Below are positions 10,850 through 18,901 of a stretch of 64,000 nucleotides of DNA, piece after piece. How positions within the stretch are numbered: the first letter of the stretch is position 1; each line of letters starts with the position of its first letter. Location of the stretch: positions 248,001 to 312,000 of the forward strand of contig NZ_KI519499.1 of NCBI RefSeq assembly GCF_000482785.1. Reading direction: 5' to 3'. This stretch comes from Derxia gummosa DSM 723 (GTDB lineage: Bacteria > Pseudomonadota > Gammaproteobacteria > Burkholderiales > Burkholderiaceae_E). The translations under genes were made by a program, and so were the position numbers. The notes under the pieces are model-generated. The model was not told the DNA's origin and did not search any database. It worked only from the letters and a program-made list of their open reading frames with translations.

Positions 10850-11777
10850 GGCGAGCGCTCCTGAGTTCGGAAACCATGAAGGGCACGATCACCGCCACCA
10901 CGATCATGAGCATGACCATCGCGCTCGACGCGCCGAGGCCGATCTGGTTGCGCGTGAACGCATAGGTGTACATGAAGGTCGCGGGCAGGTCGCTGCTGAA
11001 GCCGGGGCCGCCGTTGGTGAGCGCCATCACGAGGTCGAAGCTCTTGATCGCGATGTGCGCCAGGATCATGAAGCTGGAGAAGAACACCGGCCGCAGGCTC
11101 GGGATGATGATGCGGCGGTAGATCGTGGGCAGCGAGGCGCCGTCCACCTGGGCCGCCTTGATGATCGAGTCGTCGATGCCGCGCAGGCCCGCGAGGAACA
11201 GCGCCATCACGAAGCCCGACGACTGCCAGACGCCCGCGATGACGACGGTGTAGATCGAGAAGTCGGGGTCGATAATCCAGTCGAACTTCACGCCGGCAAA
11301 CCCCCAATCGTGCAGCACCTTTTCAACGCCGAACTCGGGGTTGAGGATCCATTTCCATGCCGTGCCGGTAACGATGAAGGACAGCGCCATCGGGTACAGG
11401 TAGATCGAGCGGATGAAGCCCTCGGCCCGCACCTTCTGGTCAAGCAGCACCGCGAGCAGCAGGCCGACGGCCATGCAGATCACGATGAACAGCCCGCCGA
11501 AGATGGCGAGGTTCTTGAGTGCGAGCCACCAGCGCTCGTTGGCGAACAGCGCCTCGTACTGCGCGAGGCCGGCCCATTCATAGCGCGGCATGAGCCGCGA
11601 CGGCGTGAACGACAGGACGGCGGTCCAGGCGATGTAGCCGTAGATGAAAAGCAGCGCGCACACGAAGGTGGGCGCGAGGACGATCTTCGGCATCCAGGCC
11701 GAGGCAAGGTCGCAGATGCGGCAATGCCTGGGCGGTGCGGTCGATGCGTTGGCGACTGGCGTCATGGTGAGGTCCAT
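10842..11777 (-). CDS. gtsB: Sugar ABC transporter permease (MalF/GtsB type)
   Basis: First gene of the gtsBCD operon, 311 residues and about six helices. The EAA loop is IDDSIIKAAQVDGASLPTIY, near residue 205. I placed the start at the ATG 11777, which has GGAG eight bases upstream; a GTG at 11786 and an ATG at 11765 are alternatives. The upstream region carries a HexR-like operator overlapping the probable -10 and two CAAGGGAAAA motifs. The binding protein and porin genes are separated from this operon by a lipoprotein gene. Confidence 0.92.
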   Translation of the reverse strand: MDLTMTPVANASTAPPRHCRICDLASAWMPKIVLAPTFVCALLFIYGYIAWTAVLSFTPSRLMPRYEWAGLAQYEALFANERWWLALKNLAIFGGLFIVICMAVGLLLAVLLDQKVRAEGFIRSIYLYPMALSFIVTGTAWKWILNPEFGVEKVLHDWGFAGVKFDWIIDPDFSIYTVVIAGVWQSSGFVMALFLAGLRGIDDSIIKAAQVDGASLPTIYRRIIIPSLRPVFFSSFMILAHIAIKSFDLVMALTNGGPGFSSDLPATFMYTYAFTRNQIGLGASSAMVMLMIVVAVIVPFMVSELRSARRG

Positions 11778-11857
11778 GCGACGCACTCCGGAAGAAGCCG
11801 CGCGGAGCGCGCGCGGGGTTGATCGGACACCGGCGGTGGGACTCGGCGGCCCCGGCC

Positions 11858-11871
11858 GGCAAACGCTTGCA
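11858..11871. repeat. Copy of the dispersed 14-bp palindrome (intergenic)
   Basis: GGCAAACGCTTGCA, one mismatch from TGCAARSSYTTGCA, between gtsB and its upstream operator. One of only two intergenic copies noticed. It also resembles a LacI-family operator. Confidence 0.5.
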
Positions 11872-11894
11872 ATGGCTGCGGCGAGTGCCTTGAT

Positions 11895-11909
11895 TGTAGT
11901 TTGACTACT
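11895..11909. promoter_or_regulatory. HexR-like operator 1 of the gtsBCD promoter
   Basis: TGTAGTTTGACTACT is an almost perfect dyad. On the minus strand it covers a good -10 (TACAAT), so a bound repressor would block gtsB transcription. The half-sites fit the TTGT-N7/8-ACAA style of HexR operators, and a HexR domain is encoded in the window. Assignment to HexR is inference. Confidence 0.65.
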
Positions 11910-11953
11910 TCAACAGCAACACCGCCACTCGCGCGCGAAACTACCAATTTCCC

Positions 11954-11995
11954 CAAGGGAAAACCCTTGAAATGCCGGCGTTCAAGGGAAAATCC
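11954..11995. promoter_or_regulatory. Paired CAAGGGAAAA motifs upstream of gtsB
   Basis: CAAGGGAAAACCCTTG (11954-11969) is a perfect palindrome. A second element, CAAGGGAAAATCC, follows at 11983-11995. The same 13-mer occurs at 16196 upstream of gtsA, the same distance from its operator. Probably a second regulator's site; identity unknown. Confidence 0.45.
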
Positions 11996-12082
11996 GACGT
12001 AGAACGGGGTGAAGACACTGTCCGGCAGCCTCACGATCGTCAGTCCATCACGCCATTCGCTACATCACTGCAGCAGCATTTA

Positions 12083-12097
12083 TGTTGTTTGACTACA
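12083..12097. promoter_or_regulatory. HexR-like operator 2 (distal, gtsBCD side)
   Basis: TGTTGTTTGACTACA, 188 bases from operator 1 and just past the stop of the lipoprotein gene. No plus-strand gene starts here, so it may act with operator 1 by looping or be a remnant of a duplicated promoter region. Confidence 0.55.
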
Positions 12098-12102
12098 TGC
12101 AC

Positions 12103-13068
12103 TCAGAGCGCGTCGAGAATGGCGCGGCGCTTGGCGCGGTATTCGTCGTCGCTGATGAGCCTCTGCTCGCGCAGGCACTCCAGCGTGCGCAGGCGCTGCT
12201 CGATGCGCTCGGGCGTGTCGGCGGAGGGTGCGGCAGGCGGCGTCGCAATCGGCGCGGGCTGCGCCGCCGGTGGCACGGGCGGTTGTGCGGAGGACGGTTG
12301 CGCGGAAGACGGAGAGACAGTTGGCGGCGCCGGCGGCGCACTCACCGGAGCATTCACAGGCGCGCCGACCACCGGCGCAACCGGCGCCGCAACCGCACAC
12401 CCCGGCAGCGCGAACGCCACCCAGTCCTCGCGCCCCGCCACCGGATGCGTCACCGCCGCGCCATCGATCGCCGCGAACCTGTCGAGCGCCGCCTTGCGCG
12501 CGCCCGGCGTGAACGGCCGCAGATAGCTCGACGCCCTCACCTCCTGCTCGAAGCCGTAATGCACGAGCCCCGCGATCAGGTTGAGCTGCCCACCACGCGC
12601 GAACACCCGCGCGCTGTTGGCCGACAGGCCCAGATAGCGCCCCAGCTCACCGCGCCGGCCGCTGGTGGCGATGGCGATGTCCTCGTCGGGCTTCGCGGCT
12701 GAAAGCGCTTGCACGAGTGGCGGGACGAGCGTGTCGAGTTCGGCCGGCGTGAACAGCGGCGGCTCGCCACCGAGCATGCCGCCGCGCGTGCGCAGGCCCG
12801 CGAGCGTCGCGCGCAGCGCGGCGGCGTCGGGCGCGCAGGCTGGCGGCGCGTCGTTAGGCGGCGCGCCATCCTCGATCTGCTGCACGCGCACGAAGGCATA
12901 GGCCGAGCGCTGCACGTAGTAGCGCAGGCCGGGCGTGCTGCCTTCGCCGCCGTTGACGACCTGGTTCGGGAAGGCGGCGGTGATGTCGGGTTCGCCGCTG
13001 CCGGCGCGCGGCGCGGCGCAGCCGGCAAGCATCGCGGCGAGCAGGACGGAAAGGATGCGGATGCGCAT
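12103..13068 (-). CDS. Lipoprotein with C-terminal SHOCT domain
   Basis: A 321-residue predicted lipoprotein: signal peptide with lipobox LLAAMLAGC (Cys about 17), a central domain I do not recognise (GLRYYVQRSAYAFVRVQQIED), and a long Pro/Ala/Ser linker around residues 225-285. The C-terminal SHOCT-type helix pair is RTLECLREQRLISDDEYRAK. GGAG lies eight bases before the ATG. It sits inside the glucose uptake block, between the porin and permease genes, but a strong terminator upstream of it (13144-13167) suggests its own promoter. Function unknown; a link to sugar uptake is only positional. Confidence 0.8.
   Translation of the reverse strand: MRIRILSVLLAAMLAGCAAPRAGSGEPDITAAFPNQVVNGGEGSTPGLRYYVQRSAYAFVRVQQIEDGAPPNDAPPACAPDAAALRATLAGLRTRGGMLGGEPPLFTPAELDTLVPPLVQALSAAKPDEDIAIATSGRRGELGRYLGLSANSARVFARGGQLNLIAGLVHYGFEQEVRASSYLRPFTPGARKAALDRFAAIDGAAVTHPVAGREDWVAFALPGCAVAAPVAPVVGAPVNAPVSAPPAPPTVSPSSAQPSSAQPPVPPAAQPAPIATPPAAPSADTPERIEQRLRTLECLREQRLISDDEYRAKRRAILDAL
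12700..12713. repeat. Copy of the dispersed 14-bp palindrome
   Basis: TGAAAGCGCTTGCA, one mismatch from TGCAARSSYTTGCA, inside the SHOCT lipoprotein gene and read there as GTG CAA GCG CTT TCA. Confidence 0.5.
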
Positions 13069-13143
13069 GGAAAGGACTCCTTCGGAGAGCGGTCATCGTC
13101 GCCGGCCCGCGCGCTCGGGCGCGTCCGGACTTGCCCGCAAATG

Positions 13144-13167
13144 AAAAAAGGGAGCCCGAAGGCTCCC
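13144..13167 (-). terminator. Intrinsic terminator after lamB
   Basis: On the minus strand GGGAGCC-TTCG-GGCTCCC is followed by TTTTTT. A seven-pair perfect stem with a UUCG tetraloop lies about 50 bases past the lamB stop. Confidence 0.92.
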
Positions 13168-13220
13168 GAAGGATCAAGACCGTCTGGAGAGGAGCGAGTC
13201 TTGAACGAAGGCTGGGTGCA

Positions 13221-14552
13221 TCAGAACCAGGTCTCGAACTGGGCGCCGACCGTGGTGCCGCTGGTGGACGTGGCGTAGGCGCTGGTGCCGGTCAGGCCGC
13301 GCGCGCCGCCGAGGGTGTTGGCGGCGTCGTTCCACTTGGCGAAGGTCGCGAACACGCGCAGTTCGGGGCGCTTGAAGAAGCCGGGGCCGGGACGCAGCAC
13401 GATGGGCGCGACCGTCAGCTTGGTGAGCTGGGCGGTCTTGCCGTCGGCCGTCGAGCCGGTGCCGTCGAGCTTGACGCGGTCGAAGCCCAGTTCCACCGCC
13501 GACGCGGCGTACTGCGCCCACTGGTACACCGGTCGCACGCCGATCGAGCTCCAGGTGCGCGACGCGCCGCTGATGCCGTTGAAGTTGTCGTCCTTCTGGT
13601 AGAGCGCGACGCCGTTGATCGCCAGCTCCGTCACGGGCTGAGCGACGAGGTTGTCGATGACGCGCCAGGCCCGCCAGCCGGCGGCCGTCGCGGGCACGAA
13701 GCCGTAGGCGCCGGGGTCGCCGGTGTTGAGGTTGGCGCCCGCGTCCTTGCCGTACTGCACGACGAACTTGTTGGCGCCGCCGAGCACCTGGCTCTGCGTG
13801 TGCTCCAGCGTGAGCGACCAGCCGTTCTTGATGCGCGCCGCCTCGGGCGTGGCATCGGACTTGTCCTGGCTGCGCAGGTCGGCGGCGATCTCCAGCACGC
13901 CGTCGGTGTTGACGGGGATCTTGCTCCAGCGCGCGTCGAAGGTCGTGCCGGTCGGGCTCGTGGTCGGGTCGAAGCTGCTCGCGCTCTGCTGGCTGCGCAG
14001 CACCGCGAGGCTGAGCTTGCCGGTGCCGATGTCGAGGTTCTCCATGCCCGCGCCCTGGCCGCGCGAGCCGATGTAGAAGAAGTCGTTGATGTGCACATCA
14101 TGGCGCTGGTAGTAGCGCCGGCCGACCCAGAAGGTCGCCGTCTTGATCGCGCCTTCGCCCACGCCCGTGACGCCCACCCAGTTCTGGCGCAGGTCCCAGC
14201 CGATCGGCTGGGCGCCGCTCACGCTGCCGTTGTTCTGCGAGCCGTCGTTGTAGTAGCCGAACATGATGTCGTACACGAAGCGCGGGCCGTCCTTCACCTC
14301 GAAGATGTTGGCGAGCATCTCGAACTCACCGTAGGTGCCGCATTCGTTGCCGAAGCGGTACTTGCTCACGCCGGCGAGGCCGAAGCAGACCTGGTCGCCG
14401 CCCTTGTTGGCGGTGGCGAAGCCCGAGCGGGCATAGCCCTTGAACTGGAACGGTACCGGCGCGTCTTCGGCGGCGGCGGGCGCGGCGGCGAAGGCACCGA
14501 GGCCGGCGATGGCGGTGACGATCGGAAGCTGGCGGATGCGGAAGATCTTCAT
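13221..14552 (-). CDS. lamB: Maltoporin-like carbohydrate porin (LamB family)
   Basis: Outer-membrane sugar channel, 443 residues. The signal peptide ends near AAPAAAED, then the mature protein begins FQFKGYARSGFATANKGG. LamB hallmarks include the paired-cysteine segment QVCFGLAGVSKYRFGNECG, VGRRYYQRHDVHINDFFY in the middle, and a terminal beta-strand ending in phenylalanine (VGAQFETWF). It follows gtsA on the same strand, with a 230-base spacer holding REP-like hairpins, and is followed by a clear terminator. In Pseudomonas the corresponding position holds oprB; here a LamB-type porin probably serves glucose entry. Confidence 0.92.
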   Translation of the reverse strand: MKIFRIRQLPIVTAIAGLGAFAAAPAAAEDAPVPFQFKGYARSGFATANKGGDQVCFGLAGVSKYRFGNECGTYGEFEMLANIFEVKDGPRFVYDIMFGYYNDGSQNNGSVSGAQPIGWDLRQNWVGVTGVGEGAIKTATFWVGRRYYQRHDVHINDFFYIGSRGQGAGMENLDIGTGKLSLAVLRSQQSASSFDPTTSPTGTTFDARWSKIPVNTDGVLEIAADLRSQDKSDATPEAARIKNGWSLTLEHTQSQVLGGANKFVVQYGKDAGANLNTGDPGAYGFVPATAAGWRAWRVIDNLVAQPVTELAINGVALYQKDDNFNGISGASRTWSSIGVRPVYQWAQYAASAVELGFDRVKLDGTGSTADGKTAQLTKLTVAPIVLRPGPGFFKRPELRVFATFAKWNDAANTLGGARGLTGTSAYATSTSGTTVGAQFETWF

Positions 14553-14640
14553 GGTCTGGCTCCGTGGTTTGCCGGAACGCGGGCGCGAGTCGGCCCCTCG
14601 CCCCGGCGGGCGATTTTCGAAAGGCGTGATTCGGGTTGTC

Positions 14641-14742
14641 GGCCGCGCGTGGCGGCCTGGTCGTGTGTCGGCCGCGCGCGGCGGCCCTGCGCTCCGGGCG
14701 GAGCGCGCGTCGCGTCATCGGCGACCGGGCCGCGCGGCCCGG
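14641..14742. repeat. REP-like hairpin cluster between gtsA and lamB
   Basis: Two near-identical units 29 bases apart each form a hairpin: GGCCGC-GCGTG-GCGGCC (14641-14657) and GGCCGC-GCGCG-GCGGCC (14670-14686). A third 18-base perfect palindrome, CCGGGCCGCGCGGCCCGG, lies at 14725-14742, just past the gtsA stop. Such elements often protect the mRNA of the binding-protein gene upstream. Confidence 0.6.
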
Positions 14743-14782
14743 CGCCATCGACGCGCCGGCCGGAGTCGGCCGGCGGGCGGGC

Positions 14783-16039
14783 TTACTTCGTCTTCGCGGC
14801 GGCGGCGAGCTTGGTGGCGGCTTCGGCCGGCGTCATCGAGCTGCTGTGGAAGAACTGCGTCACCACGTCCTGCATCGCGCCCTGGGTGGACTCGGGCACG
14901 GCCATCTTGTGGGCGATGGTCGGCAGCAGCGTGCCGGCCTTGGCGTCGGCGGCGAAGTCGGCGGCCGACTTCTTCGCGCAGTCGTCGAACTTGCTCAGAT
15001 CGACGCCCGAGCGCACCGGGATCGAGCCCTTGTTGAGGTTGAACACCTCCTGGAACTCGGGGCTCATGACAGCGCTTGCAAAGTCGCCGCGCGCCTTCTT
15101 CGCGTCGGCGCCGGCCTTGTCGAACATCACGAAGCTGTCGATGTTGAAGGTGAAGGCGTTGGCCGTGCCGGGCGCCGCCACGCACACATAGTCCTTGCCC
15201 GGAACCTTGCCGGCGGCGGTGAACTCGCCCTTGGCCCAGTCGCCCATGAACTGCATCGCGGCCTTGCCGCTGATGACCATGCCGGTCGCCAGGTTCCAGT
15301 CGCGCGTGGCCGAATCCTTGTCGATGTACTTGCGCACCACAGCCAGGGTCTCGAAGGCCTTGACGGTGGTCGGGCCCTTGAGTGTCGCGTCGTCGAGCTG
15401 GACGAAGGCCTTCTTGTAGTAGTCGGCGCCGCCGACGCCGAGCGCGATGCTCTCGAAGGTCGTGAAGTCCTGCCAGGGCTGGCCGCCGTGGGCCACGGGG
15501 ATGAAGCCGGCCTTCTGGATCTTCTCGGCCGCCACGGCGAACTCGGCCCAGGTAGTCGGGATGGTGGCGCCGGCCTTCTTGAACACTTCGGGGTTGGCCC
15601 ACATCCAGTTGACGCGGTGCACGTTGACCGGCACGGCAACGTAATGGCCCTTGTATTTCATGATGTTAGCGACCACCGGCGGCAGCAGCGAATCCCAGTT
15701 GCCGGCCTTGGCCACATCGTCGATGTCGGCCAGCACGCCCTCGGCGCCCCATTCCTGGATGCTCGGGCCCTTGATCTGCGCGGCGGTTGGCGGGTTGCCC
15801 GACACGATGCGCGACTTGATGACGGTGGCCGCGTTGTCGCCGCCGCCGCCCGCGACGGCAACGTCCTTCCACTTGTTGCCCTTGCTCTCGACCATCTTCT
15901 TCAGCTCCGTGGCCGACTTGGCCTCGCCGCCGGAGGTCCACCAGTGCAGCACCTCGACATCGGCCGCGTGAACCTGGGGAGCAAGCAGCGCCAGCGCGAC
16001 GAACGCGGCGCAGCCCGCCTTGGTGAAGGTGGAATGCAT
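14783..16039 (-). CDS. gtsA: Sugar ABC transporter substrate-binding protein (GtsA type)
   Basis: Periplasmic sugar-binding protein, 418 residues. The signal peptide ends at APQVHA. The mature protein starts ADVEVLHWWTSGGEAKS, the characteristic opening of glucose/mannose-binding GtsA proteins of Pseudomonas. The sequence GNPPTAAQIKGPSIQEW also fits. The start at 16039 has AGGAG upstream. It is promoter-proximal in a gtsA-lamB transcript. A HexR-like operator (16109-16123) overlaps the candidate -10 (TACACT), so glucose-dependent derepression is expected. The permease and ATPase genes are in a separate operon with a matching promoter region. Confidence 0.94.
   Translation of the reverse strand: MHSTFTKAGCAAFVALALLAPQVHAADVEVLHWWTSGGEAKSATELKKMVESKGNKWKDVAVAGGGGDNAATVIKSRIVSGNPPTAAQIKGPSIQEWGAEGVLADIDDVAKAGNWDSLLPPVVANIMKYKGHYVAVPVNVHRVNWMWANPEVFKKAGATIPTTWAEFAVAAEKIQKAGFIPVAHGGQPWQDFTTFESIALGVGGADYYKKAFVQLDDATLKGPTTVKAFETLAVVRKYIDKDSATRDWNLATGMVISGKAAMQFMGDWAKGEFTAAGKVPGKDYVCVAAPGTANAFTFNIDSFVMFDKAGADAKKARGDFASAVMSPEFQEVFNLNKGSIPVRSGVDLSKFDDCAKKSAADFAADAKAGTLLPTIAHKMAVPESTQGAMQDVVTQFFHSSSMTPAEAATKLAAAAKTK
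15067..15080. repeat. Copy of the dispersed 14-bp palindrome (degenerate)
   Basis: TGACAGCGCTTGCA, inside gtsA, read there as TTT GCA AGC GCT GTC. It differs at two positions from the consensus. Confidence 0.35.
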
Positions 16040-16108
16040 GTCATCTCCTCGTTGGTGGACGGGCAGCTTTTGCCGCCTCGAAACCCGGCCTGACCCGGTG
16101 CAATGAAG

Positions 16109-16123
16109 TGTAGTTTGCCTACA
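16109..16123. promoter_or_regulatory. HexR-like operator 1 of the gtsA promoter
   Basis: TGTAGTTTGCCTACA, 70 bases before gtsA. On the minus strand TTGCGA and TACACT, 18 bases apart, make a plausible sigma-70 promoter, with the operator over the -10. Same position relative to the other motifs as at 11895. Confidence 0.65.
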
Positions 16124-16195
16124 TTCAGAATCGCAACGGCTGTTTCCCAATCCAGGAGTGCGATTGGCGACTCACGAGGGATGAACGCATATCTC

Positions 16196-16208
16196 CAAGG
16201 GAAAATCC
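16196..16208. promoter_or_regulatory. CAAGGGAAAATCC motif upstream of gtsA
   Basis: Identical 13-mer to that at 11983-11995. It is 72 bases from operator 1 and 87 from operator 2; the gtsB region has 73 and 87. Regulator unknown. Confidence 0.45.
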
Positions 16209-16295
16209 TGATGTCCGGCTGCAGCAAGAACAACGACTCCGCCGTCGAATCGTTATCCGGCCGACATTCCCATGCTTACCCCGGGTTTGATTAAG

Positions 16296-16310
16296 CGTTG
16301 TTTTACTACA
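16296..16310. promoter_or_regulatory. HexR-like operator 2, upstream of pgl-glk
   Basis: CGTTGTTTTACTACA, 187 bases from the gtsA operator and about 100 bases before pgl. The plus strand has TTGATT and TACTCA at 18-base spacing around it, a possible pgl promoter. The 370-base spacer between gtsA and pgl holds nothing else that I recognise. Confidence 0.55.
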
Positions 16311-16408
16311 TACTCAATCGCAAGACAGGGGCAGACGAGGCGGGACGCGGTCGCGCGGCATGATTGCCGACCGCCCAACACCCGCCGGGCAGACCTCGGA
16401 GACAAGAG

Positions 16409-17104
16409 ATGAGCATCGACTTCCATGAATTTGCCGATACCGCCAGCCTCGACGCCGCGCTGGCCGATTTCGTCGTCGCGCGCCTGGCCGACGGCATCGC
16501 GCAACGCGGCCGCGCGAGTCTCGTCGTGTCGGGCGGACGAACGCCGCGCGGCCTGTTCACGCGACTGTCCCGGGCCGACCTCGACTGGTCGAGCATCGAC
16601 GTGACGCTCGCCGACGAGCGCTGGGTGCCGAACGACCATGCCGACAGCAACGAGCGCAGCGTGCGCGAGGCCCTACTGGTCGACCGCGCGGCGACCGCGC
16701 GCTTCCTCGCCCCCTTCGACGGTTCGGCCACGGCCGAGGCCGGCTGCGCCGCTTGGCGTGCCGGACTGGCGAAGTTCACGCGCCCCTTCGACGTGCTCAT
16801 CCTCGGCATGGGCAACGACGGCCATACCGCCTCGCTGTTTCCGGATGCAGCCGAGATCGGCACCGGCCTCGATCTCGGCAACGATGACGACTGCCTCGCC
16901 GTGCACCCGACGCTCGCGCCGCATGCGCGCATCTCGCTCACGCGCAAGCGGATTCTCGACAGCCGCTGCCTCGTGCTGCATGTGACCGGCGCCGACAAGC
17001 GCGAACTGCTCGAACGCGTGATGGCCGAGGGGCCGGTCGAGCAGTACCCGATCCGCCTCGCCTTCCAGCAAACCGACGTGCCATTCCATGTCTTCCGCAC
17101 CTGA
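16409..17104 (+). CDS. pgl: 6-phosphogluconolactonase
   Basis: Hydrolyses 6-phosphogluconolactone to 6-phosphogluconate in the Entner-Doudoroff and pentose phosphate routes. It has 231 residues of the DevB/SOL type. Visible motifs are SLVVSGGRTPRGLF, DVTLADERWVPNDHADSN and LGMGNDGHTASLFP. The ATG at 16409 has GGAG about eight bases upstream. It is co-transcribed with glk, which overlaps its 3' end by 17 bases. The partner genes zwf, edd and eda are not in the window. Confidence 0.95.
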   Translation: MSIDFHEFADTASLDAALADFVVARLADGIAQRGRASLVVSGGRTPRGLFTRLSRADLDWSSIDVTLADERWVPNDHADSNERSVREALLVDRAATARFLAPFDGSATAEAGCAAWRAGLAKFTRPFDVLILGMGNDGHTASLFPDAAEIGTGLDLGNDDDCLAVHPTLAPHARISLTRKRILDSRCLVLHVTGADKRELLERVMAEGPVEQYPIRLAFQQTDVPFHVFRT

Positions 17105-18056
17105 TTCCTGGCCGCGCCTCGTCGGCGACATCGGCGGCACCAATGCCCGCTTCGCGCTGATCGCGGCGCCGGGCGCGCCCATCACCGACGCGCGCACCCT
17201 GCCCTGCGCCAGCCATGCCGGCCCGCGCGAGGCGATCGACGCCTATCTGGCCGAGGGCGGTCTGCCGCGCCCGCGTGCCGCCGCCATCGGCATCGCCAAC
17301 CCGATCACGGGCGACGCGGTGCGCATGACCAACAACCCCTGGCGCTTCTCGATCGAACAGGTGCGGCGCGAGCTGGGCCTCGACCGGCTGCTGTTCATCA
17401 ACGACTTCACCGCGCTGGCGCTCGCCCTGCCTACCCTTGCGGCCGACGAACTGGTGCAGATCGGCGGCAAGGCGGCGGTGCCGGGCAAGGCGCTGGCGCT
17501 GCTGGGCGCGGGCACCGGTCTGGGCATCTCGGGCCTCGTGCCGCATGGCGAGCGCTGGGTGCCGCTCGAAGGTGAAGGGGGACATGTGACGCTCGCCGCC
17601 TTCGACGCGCGCGAGGCGCGGGTGGTGGAAGCCCTGCGACGGCGCCACGGCGGCCATGTGTCGGCCGAGCGCGTGCTGTCCGGCCCCGGGCTCGAAGCGC
17701 TGCACGCGGCGCTCGCCGAGGTGGACGAGCTGCCCGCCGACGGGCTCGACGCCGCCGCCATCACCGGCCGCGCCCTCGCCGGCGGCTGCGACCGCTGCGC
17801 CGCGACCGTGGACATGTTCTGCGCAATGCTCGGCACCGTTGCCGCCGATCTCGCGCTCACGCTGGGCGCGCGCGGCGGCGTGTACATCGGCGGCGGTGTG
17901 GTGCCGCGCCTCGGCGAGCGCTTTGCCTCCTCGCCGTTCCGCGCCCGCTTCGAGGAGAAGGGGCGCTTCGGCGACTACCTCGCGGGCATTCCGGTGTTCG
18001 TGATCCACGCCGACTATCCCGCGCTGCGCGGCGCGGCACGTGCGCTCGACGACTGA
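17088..18056 (+). CDS. glk: Glucokinase
   Basis: Phosphorylates glucose with ATP in the cytoplasm; 322 residues, the bacterial group B length. Motifs: LVGDIGGTNARFALIA (phosphate 1), FINDFTALALALPTL (catalytic Asp), LGAGTGLGISGLVP and [14 protein letters not shown]. It overlaps pgl and shares its promoter. A second glucokinase domain is fused to HexR at 5591. This copy lacks the low-complexity insert of the fusion and is the more canonical enzyme. Confidence 0.96.
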   Translation: MSSAPDSWPRLVGDIGGTNARFALIAAPGAPITDARTLPCASHAGPREAIDAYLAEGGLPRPRAAAIGIANPITGDAVRMTNNPWRFSIEQVRRELGLDRLLFINDFTALALALPTLAADELVQIGGKAAVPGKALALLGAGTGLGISGLVPHGERWVPLEGEGGHVTLAAFDAREARVVEALRRRHGGHVSAERVLSGPGLEALHAALAEVDELPADGLDAAAITGRALAGGCDRCAATVDMFCAMLGTVAADLALTLGARGGVYIGGGVVPRLGERFASSPFRARFEEKGRFGDYLAGIPVFVIHADYPALRGAARALDD

Positions 18057-18089
18057 AGCGACGGGGCTGGGCGGGACTAGCATCGCGCC

Positions 18090-18674
18090 ATGATCGATCG
18101 CGCCCCCTATCCCGCCGACTTCCCGCTCGTGACCGAGCGCCTGCTGCTTGCCGCCTCCGACCCGACCGACGCCGCCGCCCACGCCGACTACCACCGCCGC
18201 AACCGCGCCCACCTCGCCGCCACCAGCCCGCTGCGCCCCGACGGCTGGACCACCGAGCAGTACTGGCGCGTGGCCCTCGCCCGCGAACGCGACGAACTGC
18301 GCGCCGGCAGCGACATCGCGCTGTCGATGCGCCTGCGCGCCGATCCCGACGGCCCCATCGTCGGCATGTGCAAGTTCAGCAACCTCGTGCGCGGCGCCTT
18401 CCAGGCCTGCCATCTCGGCTACTCGCTCGACCATGCCCATACCGGCCAGGGCTACATGACCGAGGCGCTCGACGCCGCCATCCGCTACGCCTTCGACACC
18501 CTCGGTCTGCATCGCGTCATGGCCAACCACCTGCCCGAGAACGAGGCCAGCGCGCGCGTGCTCGCGCGCCTCGGCTTCGAGCGCGAGGGGCAGGCGCGTG
18601 CCTATCTGAAGATCGCCGGCCGGTGGCGCGACCATGTGCTCAACGCGAAGATCAATCCCGCCCTCCCCGACTGA
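18090..18674 (+). CDS. GNAT acetyltransferase, RimJ-like
   Basis: N-acetyltransferase of 194 residues. The RimJ/RimL opening is TERLLLAASDPTDAAAH, the acetyl-CoA site GYSLDHAHTGQGYMTEAL, and the C-terminal motif NEASARVLARLGFEREGQA. RimJ acetylates ribosomal protein S5, but related enzymes vary, so the substrate is open. It lies 33 bases after glk on the same strand and may be read from the pgl-glk transcript; no functional tie is evident. Confidence 0.85.
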   Translation: MIDRAPYPADFPLVTERLLLAASDPTDAAAHADYHRRNRAHLAATSPLRPDGWTTEQYWRVALARERDELRAGSDIALSMRLRADPDGPIVGMCKFSNLVRGAFQACHLGYSLDHAHTGQGYMTEALDAAIRYAFDTLGLHRVMANHLPENEASARVLARLGFEREGQARAYLKIAGRWRDHVLNAKINPALPD

Positions 18675-18846
18675 TCCCGGCGCCGGTCCGCCGCACGCCC
18701 GCCCGGTCGCCCCGCGATCGTCGCCCGCCCCGCTCGGCCGCCCAGGCCGACCGACCGGCGCCCGTCGCGCACGGCCGGCGGTCGCAGCCGTCCGCCCCGC
18801 AGCCCGCGCTTGCAGCGCCGATGGGGGGCGCGAGAATCGTGGAATC

Positions 18847-18862
18847 CGTGATTTGCATCACG
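18847..18862. promoter_or_regulatory. CRP/FNR-family-like dyad upstream of the first lipoprotein
   Basis: CGTGATTTGCATCACG is a perfect dyad of the TGTGA-N6-TCACA type, 39 bases before the ATG at 18902. The paralogous lipoprotein has CGTGACTTAATTCACG in the same place. The rest of the 227-base spacer shows nothing else. Confidence 0.6.
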
Positions 18863-18901
18863 AAATTTCCGACCGCTGCTGCTGCGACGATCACATCTGT
18901 C

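Noticed and set aside
13131-15191. 686-codon plus-strand frame over lamB and gtsA
   Set aside because: Shadow of two well-supported minus-strand genes; it also crosses the terminator hairpin at 13144-13167 and the REP-like hairpins.
16938-18635. 565-codon minus-strand frame over glk and the acetyltransferase
   Set aside because: Antisense shadow; both plus-strand genes have clear catalytic motifs.
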